Source: Bacilli bacterium (GTDB lineage Bacteria; Bacillota_I; Bacilli_A; RF39; UBA660). From it: a stretch of DNA of 64,000 bases. The stretch lies in assembly GCA_017409785.1 (NCBI GenBank), contig JAFQSD010000002.1, positions 288,597 through 352,596 of the forward strand. Direction: 5' to 3'. The position numbers and the translations under genes are program-made. The notes below the pieces were generated by a model. It was not told the origin of the DNA and ran no database searches. It saw only the letters and a list, made by a program, of their open reading frames with translations. Positions 7,913 to 14,673 of this stretch are shown in pieces (within the stretch, counting starts at the first letter, position 1; each line of letters starts with the position of its first letter).

Positions 7913-8464
7913 ATGAAAGATGAAAGAAAAAAATATATTATTGTAGATGCTAAAGATATAAATATAACTTTACGTAAAAGAGTTAGAGTTTCTGGATTTA
8001 ATGACTTTTGGAATGAATATCAAGAAGTTGGAGAAACAACTGCTAAAAAGGTATTTGAAGAACATCAAATACCTGAAGAATTCCAAAAAATTGCCTTTGC
8101 TTTACCAACTTGTCCATGTTGTCATGCCAATGGCCAAGAAGTTCTAACTGGTAGAACTTTTGAAATCCAAAAAGGAAGTCAACCAAAAGAATATTTTGGA
8201 TATGAATCAGGAAGATGGTTTGCAGGAGACGTTATCGGAAGTTCTATTCGCTTTAGAACACCTAAATCAAAAATAAAATATCCAAGCATCGTTTCATTCT
8301 ATGAACAATTAACTGAACAAGGCTATTTAGAGCAATACATTGAGGCTATTAAAAGTATGTTCTTCCTAGAGCACGAACTTCAAATAAATGGAGAACCAAC
8401 GAAAGTTGAAGATAAAGCCTCATCATTATTAAAATCATACTTTATTAAACAATTAACTAAATAA
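7913..8464 (+). CDS. Hypothetical protein with CPCC motif
   Basis: 183 residues, not recognised. It is soluble, with no signal peptide or membrane segment. A TCPCCHANG motif at about residue 67 could bind a metal or be redox active, but there is no second Cys pair to complete a standard zinc ribbon. The gene has an AGGAGG ribosome-binding site and lies 30 bp downstream of the Crp/Fnr gene on the same strand, so the two are probably co-transcribed and perhaps functionally linked. No terminator is obvious between it and the antisense-RNA promoter that begins at its stop codon. Confidence 0.7.
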   Translation: MKDERKKYIIVDAKDINITLRKRVRVSGFNDFWNEYQEVGETTAKKVFEEHQIPEEFQKIAFALPTCPCCHANGQEVLTGRTFEIQKGSQPKEYFGYESGRWFAGDVIGSSIRFRTPKSKIKYPSIVSFYEQLTEQGYLEQYIEAIKSMFFLEHELQINGEPTKVEDKASSLLKSYFIKQLTK

Positions 8465-8493
8465 TTGAATCCAAAGAAAATACATGTTAAAAT
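8465..8493 (+). promoter_or_regulatory. Promoter of the antitoxin-like antisense RNA
   Basis: TTGAAT (8465-8470) and TAAAAT (8488-8493) are spaced by exactly 17 bp. Transcription would start near 8500, immediately before the two-hairpin RNA. Confidence 0.7.
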
Positions 8494-8499
8494 TAAATT

Positions 8500-8583
8500 A
8501 ATGGAAGACTTAATTTGTTGTGTGATTGAGTCCTTCCTCATGGAGTTTGGTACTTAATCAACTAGATTGAGTACTATTTTTTT
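8500..8583 (+). ncRNA. Antisense RNA, probable type I antitoxin
   Basis: A predicted RNA of about 84 nt bounded by a good promoter and an intrinsic terminator. Hairpin 1 spans about 8503-8540 (GACTTAAT/ATTGAGTC stem). Hairpin 2 spans 8550-8574 (GTACTTAATC-AACTA-GATTGAGTAC) and is followed by T7, a typical Rho-independent terminator. The RNA runs toward and overlaps the last codon of the 29-residue peptide gene on the opposite strand. It would therefore be fully complementary to the 3' part of that mRNA, the arrangement of TxpA/RatA and BsrG/SR4. There is no ORF with a ribosome-binding site in it. Its role as an antitoxin is inferred. Confidence 0.65.
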
Positions 8584-8663
8584 ATGCTTAATATCAATAC
8601 TGATATAACTAACACAAAGATGATAATAGTTTGAAAAGAGATTAATAAATCTTTTTTCTTCAT
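8574..8663 (-). CDS. Small hydrophobic peptide, probable type I toxin (29 aa)
   Basis: 29 residues: a basic start (MKKKD), one continuous hydrophobic stretch (about residues 6-27, with LISFQTIIIFVLVISVL) and a basic end (KK). This is the layout of holin-like/BsrE-TxpA-type type I toxins, membrane peptides that depolarise the cell when overproduced. The ribosome-binding site AAAGGAGGTGAT is a full-length match to the 16S anti-Shine-Dalgarno sequence, 9 nt from the ATG. It is unusually strong, as in toxin mRNAs kept silent by RNA structure. Another ATG lies 2 nt after GGAGG in a different frame and is too close to use. Toxicity is inferred from layout, not from a recognised family match. Confidence 0.65.
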   Translation of the reverse strand: MKKKDLLISFQTIIIFVLVISVLILSIKK

Positions 8664-8730
8664 TACACATCACCTCCTTTAATTAGGATTAGAGGAGCAC
8701 TCAATCAATTAAGTCTTCAATATATTATTC
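8664..8730 (-). promoter_or_regulatory. Structured leader of the toxin-like mRNA with anti-Shine-Dalgarno element
   Basis: The leader carries CTCCTC (minus strand, 8692-8697), which can pair with the GGAGG Shine-Dalgarno (8673-8677). Further upstream is GAAGACTTAATT-GATTGAGT (about 8699-8718), whose complement occurs in the 3' part of the same mRNA (8503-8531). Both elements could keep the full-length message untranslated. I could not place a convincing -35/-10 pair; TAATAT near 8724-8729 is a possible -10. Confidence 0.5.
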
Positions 8731-8753
8731 GAGAAATCAAAAATATTTTTTCA

Positions 8754-8780
8754 CAAAAAAACTACTTATCGCTAAGTAGT
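8754..8780 (-). terminator. Terminator after tex
   Basis: A perfect 8-bp stem ACTACTTA-TCGC-TAAGTAGT, followed on the minus strand by T7, located just after the tex stop codon. Confidence 0.85.
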
Positions 8781-8787
8781 TTTAATT

Positions 8788-10941
8788 TTATCTTTCAAGT
8801 AAACTTAAATTTACTTTTTCTTTTTCTAATTGAATTTCATCAACATAACAATCTACTATATCTCCAACACTAAATAAATCAGATGGATGTTTAATAAATT
8901 GTTTACTTAATTTTGATATATGGGCAAGCCCATCGTTATGAAGTCCAATGTCAATAAACAATCCGAAATCAACAACATTTCTAACAGTACCTTGTAACTT
9001 CATCCCAACACTTAAATCTTTAATATCTAAAACATCACTCTTTAATATTGGTTGTGGCATCTCATCTCTTGGATCTAAATTAGGCTTCTTTAATGATGCC
9101 ACTACATCTTCTAATGTATAAATATCAGTACCTAAACTAACTACATAATCATCTAATTTAATTGAATCAAGTTTTTCAATTAACTCTTTAGTACCAATAT
9201 CACTACTTTTCATTCCAAGTTCATCTAATAATTTTAAAGCAATATCATAACTTTCTGGATGAATTGCAGTTGCATCCAAAACATTGTCTCCATCTACAAC
9301 TCTTAAGAATCCAATTGCTTGTTCATAAGCTTTATCAGTAAGTAATTTCTTCTTACGAATTTCTTCGCGTGATGTAATTTTACCTTTTTCTTCTCTATAT
9401 TCAATAATCTTTTCAATAGCTTTCTTTGTAATACCAGAAACATATTTTAATAATGAGCTAGATGCTGTATTAATATTAACACCTACGCTATTAACACATT
9501 TTTCTACAACGAAATCTAACGAACTAGAAAGTTTCTTTTGACTTACATCATGTTGATATAGACCAACACCAATTCCTTCTGGTGGAATCTTAACAAGTTC
9601 TGCTAAAGGATCTTGAAGTCTTCTTCCAATACTTACAGCACTTCTCTTTTCAACTGCTAAATCAGGGAACTCTTCAATCGCAACAGGTGACGCACTATAA
9701 ATTGAAGCACCTGCTTCAGATACAATTACATATTTACAACTTAAATTATATTCTTTAATCATCTCAGCACAAAACTTTTCAGATTCACGTGATGCAGTAC
9801 CATTTCCAATCGCAATAATATCTACATTATGTCTTTTTATAAGTTGTACAACCACTTCTTTACTTAGTTTAATTCTATTTTCTGTATCCCCATTTAAGAA
9901 AGGTTTAATAACAGTTGAATCTAAATATTTACCATTTTTATCAACAACAGCTAACTTACATCCATTAACAAATCCTGGATCAAATGCTAACACTACTTGT
10001 TCTTTCATTGGAGGCGTTAAAAGTAAAGCTTCTAAGTTCTTACCAAAATTATCTATCGCCGCTTCTTCTCCTACTTCAGTTAAATCACTTCTGATTTCTC
10101 TTTCAATAGAAGGTTCAATTAATCTCTTATAAGCATCTTCAATAGCTTCTTTAACTGAACTAACTACAAAACTCTTATCATTTTTAATAAGTTTCTTTTC
10201 TAGGAAAGAAATAACTCCTTCTTTATCTACATCAATACTAACATTAAGTACTTTTTCATTTTCACCACGATTTAATGCTAATACTCTATGTGGCTTAATA
10301 TATTTAACAGGTTCATTATAGTCATAATACATTTCATATACTTTACCCTCATCAACAGCATTCTTCTTTATACTAGATGAAATAATACCATTCTTATAAA
10401 AATAACTTCTAATTGCCTTTCTATAAGCCGCATTATCACTAATCCATTCTGCAATAATATATTTAGCACCTTCAATACATTTTTCTACCGTTAAATCATC
10501 TTTAACAAATTTCTTTGCCATTTCCTCTAAACTACCATTAGTTGGAAAACTCATCATCATTTTTGCTAAAGGCTCAAGTCCTAAAGCAATTGCTTCAGTT
10601 GCTTTAGTTTTCTTCTTTTCCTTATAAGGTCTATATAAATCTTCTACTTCAACTAACTTACTACATTGTAAAATAGAATTCTTTAACTCATCTGTTAACA
10701 TACCTTTTTCATCAATTAATCTAATAACATCTTCTTTACGTTTCAATAAGTTAACTTGATATTCATATACCTCATTAATTTTACGTATCATTTCTTCATC
10801 TAAAGCACCTGTTGCTTCTTTTCTATATCTGGCTATAAAAGGAACTGTATTACCTTCAGCAAGTAATTCTAAAACTACATTTACTTGTTTCTCAGTAATA
10901 TTTAAATCCTTTGCTATTTCTTTAATAATCATTTCATTCAT
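8788..10941 (-). CDS. tex: Tex family RNA-binding transcription accessory protein
   Basis: 717 residues, full length for Tex. The N-terminal region has the FIARYRKEATGALDEE motif. The middle has a YqgF/RNase H-like domain (LAFDPGFVNGCKLAVVD). Helix-hairpin-helix repeats follow (NINTASSSLLKYVSGI). The C-terminus is an S1 RNA-binding domain from about residue 640 (LQGTVRNVVDFGLFIDIG...DGLAHISKLS). Tex binds nucleic acids and affects transcription and RNA turnover in several bacteria; its exact biochemical role is not settled. The gene is monocistronic: a terminator follows it, and another terminator lies upstream between it and the 139-residue ORF. Confidence 0.96.
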   Translation of the reverse strand: MNEMIIKEIAKDLNITEKQVNVVLELLAEGNTVPFIARYRKEATGALDEEMIRKINEVYEYQVNLLKRKEDVIRLIDEKGMLTDELKNSILQCSKLVEVEDLYRPYKEKKKTKATEAIALGLEPLAKMMMSFPTNGSLEEMAKKFVKDDLTVEKCIEGAKYIIAEWISDNAAYRKAIRSYFYKNGIISSSIKKNAVDEGKVYEMYYDYNEPVKYIKPHRVLALNRGENEKVLNVSIDVDKEGVISFLEKKLIKNDKSFVVSSVKEAIEDAYKRLIEPSIEREIRSDLTEVGEEAAIDNFGKNLEALLLTPPMKEQVVLAFDPGFVNGCKLAVVDKNGKYLDSTVIKPFLNGDTENRIKLSKEVVVQLIKRHNVDIIAIGNGTASRESEKFCAEMIKEYNLSCKYVIVSEAGASIYSASPVAIEEFPDLAVEKRSAVSIGRRLQDPLAELVKIPPEGIGVGLYQHDVSQKKLSSSLDFVVEKCVNSVGVNINTASSSLLKYVSGITKKAIEKIIEYREEKGKITSREEIRKKKLLTDKAYEQAIGFLRVVDGDNVLDATAIHPESYDIALKLLDELGMKSSDIGTKELIEKLDSIKLDDYVVSLGTDIYTLEDVVASLKKPNLDPRDEMPQPILKSDVLDIKDLSVGMKLQGTVRNVVDFGLFIDIGLHNDGLAHISKLSKQFIKHPSDLFSVGDIVDCYVDEIQLEKEKVNLSLLER

Positions 10942-10992
10942 TATGTTTACCTCTTTCTGATTGTAGTCAATTACTATTTTATCACATCAAAC

Positions 10993-11020
10993 AAAAAAAA
11001 CTAAGAAAACTTAGTTTTTT
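10993..11020. terminator. Bidirectional-looking terminator upstream of tex
   Basis: AACTAAG-AAAA-CTTAGTT is flanked by A and T runs on both sides. It sits just after the stop of the 11029-11448 gene and ends that transcript. Confidence 0.8.
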
Positions 11021-11028
11021 GACACTTT

Positions 11029-11448
11029 TTATAATATTTCAATGTCCTCTTCTTCAGATTCATTATTTCTAATATTAATTGGATATTCAACAACGTCACT
11101 CTTATTTTCATCATCAAACATATGATAAATTACTTCCGCATTAGCTTCAATCTCATCAGCATTCACTATAATTGGTGACATATCATCACCTTCATTAACT
11201 GTAATACCAACATCAGGTCGTTCCTCTAAGTATTCTACTTCTTCTTCATCGTCTTCTTTTACAGTATATTCTTCAGGTTCTACAGAACTTTCTTGAAAGT
11301 CATCTGCTCTTACCATAGCTGCAGCATTACGATTAGCTTGTACTACTAAAGGAGATTCATTATCTTCTGCAGTATTGTTTTCTGCACCAGTTACTTTATT
11401 AATATCTTTATGTTTAAACTTATCAAAAAACTGACTAACAATACTCAT
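11029..11448 (-). CDS. Acidic hypothetical protein
   Basis: 139 residues, unrecognised. A short basic N-terminus (MSIVSQFFDKFKHKDINK) is followed by a very acidic, Glu/Asp-rich, probably disordered remainder. No signal peptide or membrane helix is present. The start at 11448 is preferred over an in-frame TTG at 11457 because AAGGAG lies 9 nt upstream of that ATG. It is flanked by terminators and appears monocistronic. Several proteins in this window share this acidic, low-complexity character, so it may act as a scaffold or partner protein, but no function can be assigned. Confidence 0.65.
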   Translation of the reverse strand: MSIVSQFFDKFKHKDINKVTGAENNTAEDNESPLVVQANRNAAAMVRADDFQESSVEPEEYTVKEDDEEEVEYLEERPDVGITVNEGDDMSPIIVNADEIEANAEVIYHMFDDENKSDVVEYPINIRNNESEEEDIEIL

Positions 11449-11499
11449 ATAACACAACTCCTTTTTTCTATTTTCCTATTCTAAAAACATTATAGCATA

Positions 11500-11550
11500 C
11501 CCCTAAAAAAAAGAAAACGAATTTTTCTTTAAAATCCGTTTCTTAATATT
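11500..11550 (-). terminator. Terminator at the end of the 3D-domain gene
   Basis: On the minus strand AAGAAACG...CGTTTTCTT forms an imperfect stem followed by T8. It begins inside the last codons of the gene at 11529. Confidence 0.6.
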
Positions 11551-12155
11551 TCAAATTTTGTATTATAAGATACACCATTTCTATTAGCTTCAGCTTCACT
11601 CTCATAAAGTAAATCAAACATGAATTTTTTTCCAATTCCAATTGATCCACCTCGATCTAAAACTATCGCTAACATTGAGTCATTTATTCTTACAATTGTT
11701 CCAAATTTAAACTTTTTATCTCCCGCAACAATTCTTACTCTGCCATATTCACTATCATCATAGTAAATATTTCCGCCTCCTACATATGTACCATTGGCTA
11801 AGTAACCACTACATCCAATACAATCAGGTCCATAACCACTCATTTTACCAGTAAGAATTTCATTTGCTGGAACATTAACTACCTCTTCAACTACTTCAAC
11901 TGGAGTATTAACAATAACTTTATTTGTTTCTTTTAAAACCTCTTTTTCTACCGAAACATTAGAAGACTCTTGTTTTACTTCATCAACTACTGATACTTCT
12001 TGAACAATCTCTTCAATAATATCACTATCTACATATTTAACCGTATTATCAATACTAAAGTAATTATTATAATTAATTACTTCTTCAGACATACGAATAT
12101 AAACTATACAAAATGCTATTAAAGTTACTAATATACAAATACATCTATTCTTCAT
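11529..12155 (-). CDS. Secreted or membrane-anchored 3D-domain protein (YabE/RpfB-like barrel)
   Basis: 208 residues. An N-terminal hydrophobic segment (about 5-21) acts as signal anchor, then comes an acidic linker rich in Val and Glu. A C-terminal 3D (double-psi beta-barrel) domain runs from about residue 100: GKMSGYGPDCIGCSGYLANG, then GGNIYYDD, GTIVRI and AIVLDRGGSIG. 3D domains occur in cell-wall lytic transglycosylases and resuscitation-promoting-type proteins such as YabE and YuiC, and contain catalytic aspartates; several are linked to spore germination or outgrowth. It therefore probably acts on peptidoglycan outside the membrane. Its ribosome-binding site AAGGAG is embedded in the 3' arm of a hairpin (12160-12201), which may limit its translation. 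Confidence 0.8.
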   Translation of the reverse strand: MKNRCICILVTLIAFCIVYIRMSEEVINYNNYFSIDNTVKYVDSDIIEEIVQEVSVVDEVKQESSNVSVEKEVLKETNKVIVNTPVEVVEEVVNVPANEILTGKMSGYGPDCIGCSGYLANGTYVGGGNIYYDDSEYGRVRIVAGDKKFKFGTIVRINDSMLAIVLDRGGSIGIGKKFMFDLLYESEAEANRNGVSYNTKFEILRNGF

Positions 12156-12159
12156 AAAA

Positions 12160-12201
12160 AAACTCCTTGCAATATGAATGTATCATATTTACAAGGAGTT
12201 T
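12160..12201 (-). terminator. Terminator hairpin whose 3' arm carries the downstream ribosome-binding site
   Basis: On the minus strand AAACTCCTTG...ATATGA pairs with TCATAT...CAAGGAGTTT, followed by T7 and the ATG of the 3D-domain gene. As a terminator it ends the 12252-13160 transcript. The same 3' arm contains AAGGAG at correct distance from the ATG, so folding also masks the Shine-Dalgarno. Confidence 0.75.
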
Positions 12202-12251
12202 ACAATATTTGTGTGTAAATTTACATTTTATACCAAGTAAACAAATGTAAA

Positions 12252-13160
12252 TTATTTAACTCTTTTACAATTATAGTTTCCACTAATTAACTCAGATTCA
12301 ATATCATCTATATCAGCTCCATCCTTATAATAAGGATAAGAACCACCTGCTTCAATATATGCAGTAATAGCATCATCTACTACAATAGACGAGAAATTAA
12401 ATGTTTGACTCTTAGTAAACAAACCATTTTCTAACTTACAAGAAACATTAATTCCACTTAAATCAGATACCATAGTTACAAGTAAATCACATTCACTCTT
12501 TAACTTATCTAACTCTGCTTCATCTAGACTAACGTCCCCTCTAATTTCTGCAACATTCTTTAATCTAGTTAATTTATTATCTGTAAAACTAAAACTATAT
12601 TTATAACTATAATCTAAAGTATCTGATGAATCTTCCATAGTACATTCCAAAGTACCACTTGTAATTTTCTCTTCTACTGGTTGATTCTTTAAATACTTTT
12701 GTGTTTCTATATATGCTGAAATATCAGGTAAAAATATAATTAATGCAAGTAATCCTACGAAAAGTAATACTAATCCAACAGTTCCACCCTTACTAGGACC
12801 ACCACTATTATTAGTAGGTGCATCTCCTGTTTCACTTGGAGTAGCATTAGCAGCTGCTGGTTCTAAAACTTCAACATTTTCATCAGTTTTAGTTGTCTCT
12901 TCCTTCTTTTCAGTACTCATTGTTACTCCACCAAGTTGTACAGCATGTAACTTTGGCTTTGTATCAACCAATTGAACTCTATCTTGTTGTGGTGCTACCG
13001 GAGCAGCCTTATTTTCATATACTTGAGCCGCTTTTGCTGCTTCTTGCTCAGCTTGTTTTACAATTTCTTCTGCAGTTGCAGGTACTTCTCCACCAGCAGA
13101 AACTGGTTTTACTACATTTTCATTAGTTTGTTGATTATTTTCACCTACGTTATTATTCAC
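12252..13160 (-). CDS. Single-pass membrane protein of unknown function
   Basis: 302 residues. The N-terminal ~125 residues are low-complexity and rich in Gln, Glu, Ala, Asn and Thr, presumably cytoplasmic. One transmembrane helix follows (about 128-147, VGLVLLFVGLLALIIFL). The ~150-residue C-terminal domain outside has two Cys pairs typical of secreted folds (LECTMED, KSECDLL, VSCKLE, NYNCKRV). The domain has a lipoprotein-like beta-rich pattern that I do not recognise. The start codon is GTG (AGGAG 8 nt upstream). Similar tail-helix-domain designs occur at 19463 and 40739, so this may be a lineage-specific family of surface proteins. Confidence 0.7.
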   Translation of the reverse strand: MNNNVGENNQQTNENVVKPVSAGGEVPATAEEIVKQAEQEAAKAAQVYENKAAPVAPQQDRVQLVDTKPKLHAVQLGGVTMSTEKKEETTKTDENVEVLEPAAANATPSETGDAPTNNSGGPSKGGTVGLVLLFVGLLALIIFLPDISAYIETQKYLKNQPVEEKITSGTLECTMEDSSDTLDYSYKYSFSFTDNKLTRLKNVAEIRGDVSLDEAELDKLKSECDLLVTMVSDLSGINVSCKLENGLFTKSQTFNFSSIVVDDAITAYIEAGGSYPYYKDGADIDDIESELISGNYNCKRVK

Positions 13161-13201
13161 ACTACCAACTCCTATTCTACAATGTATTATATCATAACTA
13201 T

Positions 13202-13828
13202 CTATCTCAAACTAGATATTTTCTCTTGAAAGTTATCACTTTTAACAATATAACTACCAGAAGTAACTATATCACAGTTTTTACAACGTTTAACAGTATC
13301 ACCATTTATACCACCATCTACATTAATAACTGCTGGTATATTATAAGAATCAAGTAAAGCTCTTACTTCATTAATTCTATCTTCACTCTCTTCAATAAAT
13401 GCTTGTCCACCTGCTCCAGGTTCAACACTCATTACAAGTATCATATCAATATAAGGTAAATATGGAATTAATTCAGATACCTTAGTATTAGGCTTAATTG
13501 ATAAGCCTGCTTTTATAGAATAACGTTTAATTAATTCTAAACATTCCATTATATCTTCGTCAATTTCTACATGAATAGTAATATATTCTGTATTAAGTTC
13601 AGCATATAACGGAATATATTCCTTAGGATTTTCCACCATTAAATGTACATCTAATCTCTTAGAAGTATACTTAGAAATATTCTTCATTTCACTAAATGGC
13701 ATCGTCTTATTAGAAACAAATTTACCATCCATTATATCAACATGAATAAAGTCAACATCTGTCTCATTTAATTTAGCCAAATCAACCGCTGGATTACTAC
13801 AGCTTAAAAATGATGCACTTACTTTCAT
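13202..13828 (-). CDS. rpe: Ribulose-phosphate 3-epimerase
   Basis: 208 residues of a TIM-barrel epimerase interconverting ribulose 5-phosphate and xylulose 5-phosphate in the pentose phosphate pathway. The markers are VDFIHVDIMDGKFV, LDVHLMVENP, the glycine-rich VMSVEPGAGGQAFI and VDGGINGDTV. It starts two bases after the rsgA stop region, with GGGAGG upstream, and is the last gene of the rlmN-stp-prkC-rsgA-rpe run. The order rsgA-rpe following prkC is conserved across Bacilli. Confidence 0.96.
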   Translation of the reverse strand: MKVSASFLSCSNPAVDLAKLNETDVDFIHVDIMDGKFVSNKTMPFSEMKNISKYTSKRLDVHLMVENPKEYIPLYAELNTEYITIHVEIDEDIMECLELIKRYSIKAGLSIKPNTKVSELIPYLPYIDMILVMSVEPGAGGQAFIEESEDRINEVRALLDSYNIPAVINVDGGINGDTVKRCKNCDIVTSGSYIVKSDNFQEKISSLR

Positions 13829-13830
13829 TT

Positions 13831-14658
13831 TTATTCCTCCCCTATAAAACTTAAATAATTAAGATATCTACTCTCCATTATATTATTCGCTAAAACTGCT
13901 TTTTTTACCTCACATTCCCCTTCTTTTGTATGATTACAATCTCTAAAAGGACAAGGATATTCTCTAAACTCAACAAAAGCATCACGAATAATGGCCTTAT
14001 CTACACCTTTAAAATCAAGAGCTGAAAAGCCAGGAGTATCCATAACTTTACCATCAAACAATTCAAATAGTTCAACAACCCTAGTTGTATGTCTTCCTCT
14101 ACCAAGTGCTAAAGACACTTCTCCAGTTTCTAAATCCCAACCTGGATTAAGTTTATTTAAAAGAGTACTTTTACCAGCACCTGTTTGTCCAGTAAATACA
14201 CTTGTTTTACCATGTAATAATTTTTCTATAGTTTCTAAATCTTGATTAGAAACAACTTTATAACCAATACTTTTATAATATTCTAAAATATCATAAACAC
14301 GTCTTTTTTCATCTTCATCAGTTATATCTTCTTTAGTTATACATATTATTGGTTCAACATGATTTATTTCCATTAAAACAATAAGTTTATCTAAAAGATT
14401 TAATGAAAAATCAGGTTGAACCAAACTTGTAATTAAAAAAGCTTGATCTATATTACTAACCTTAGGTCTTTGAAACTCATTTTTACGTGGCACTATACTT
14501 TCTATTAATTTTTTATCTTTACTGAAAAGAACATAGTCCCCCACTAATGGAGTAATATGTTCTTTTCTAAATATACCACGACATTTACAAGGATAAGTTT
14601 CACCATCACAGGCTACAATATGTAAATCACTAATTATTTTTATTATTTGTCCTTGCAT
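13831..14658 (-). CDS. rsgA: Ribosome small-subunit GTPase RsgA
   Basis: 275 residues. An N-terminal OB-fold is followed by a circularly permuted GTPase with G4 (ITKED) before G1 (GQTGAGKSTLLNKL), then G3 DTPGF. A C-terminal zinc-binding segment has CPFRDCNHTKEGEC. RsgA acts late in 30S maturation, releasing assembly factors on GTP hydrolysis. It directly follows prkC, as in other Bacilli, where PrkC and Stp are known to control RsgA-type GTPases by phosphorylation. It has a GGGGGA ribosome-binding site. Confidence 0.96.
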   Translation of the reverse strand: MQGQIIKIISDLHIVACDGETYPCKCRGIFRKEHITPLVGDYVLFSKDKKLIESIVPRKNEFQRPKVSNIDQAFLITSLVQPDFSLNLLDKLIVLMEINHVEPIICITKEDITDEDEKRRVYDILEYYKSIGYKVVSNQDLETIEKLLHGKTSVFTGQTGAGKSTLLNKLNPGWDLETGEVSLALGRGRHTTRVVELFELFDGKVMDTPGFSALDFKGVDKAIIRDAFVEFREYPCPFRDCNHTKEGECEVKKAVLANNIMESRYLNYLSFIGEE

Positions 14659-14673
14659 ATATCCCCCTAAAAA

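Noticed and set aside
12893-13229. Overlapping plus-strand ORFs opposite the 12252 membrane-protein gene
   Set aside because: Leu-rich and Tyr/Ser-rich shadow translations of a low-complexity coding region; no starts with ribosome-binding sites.
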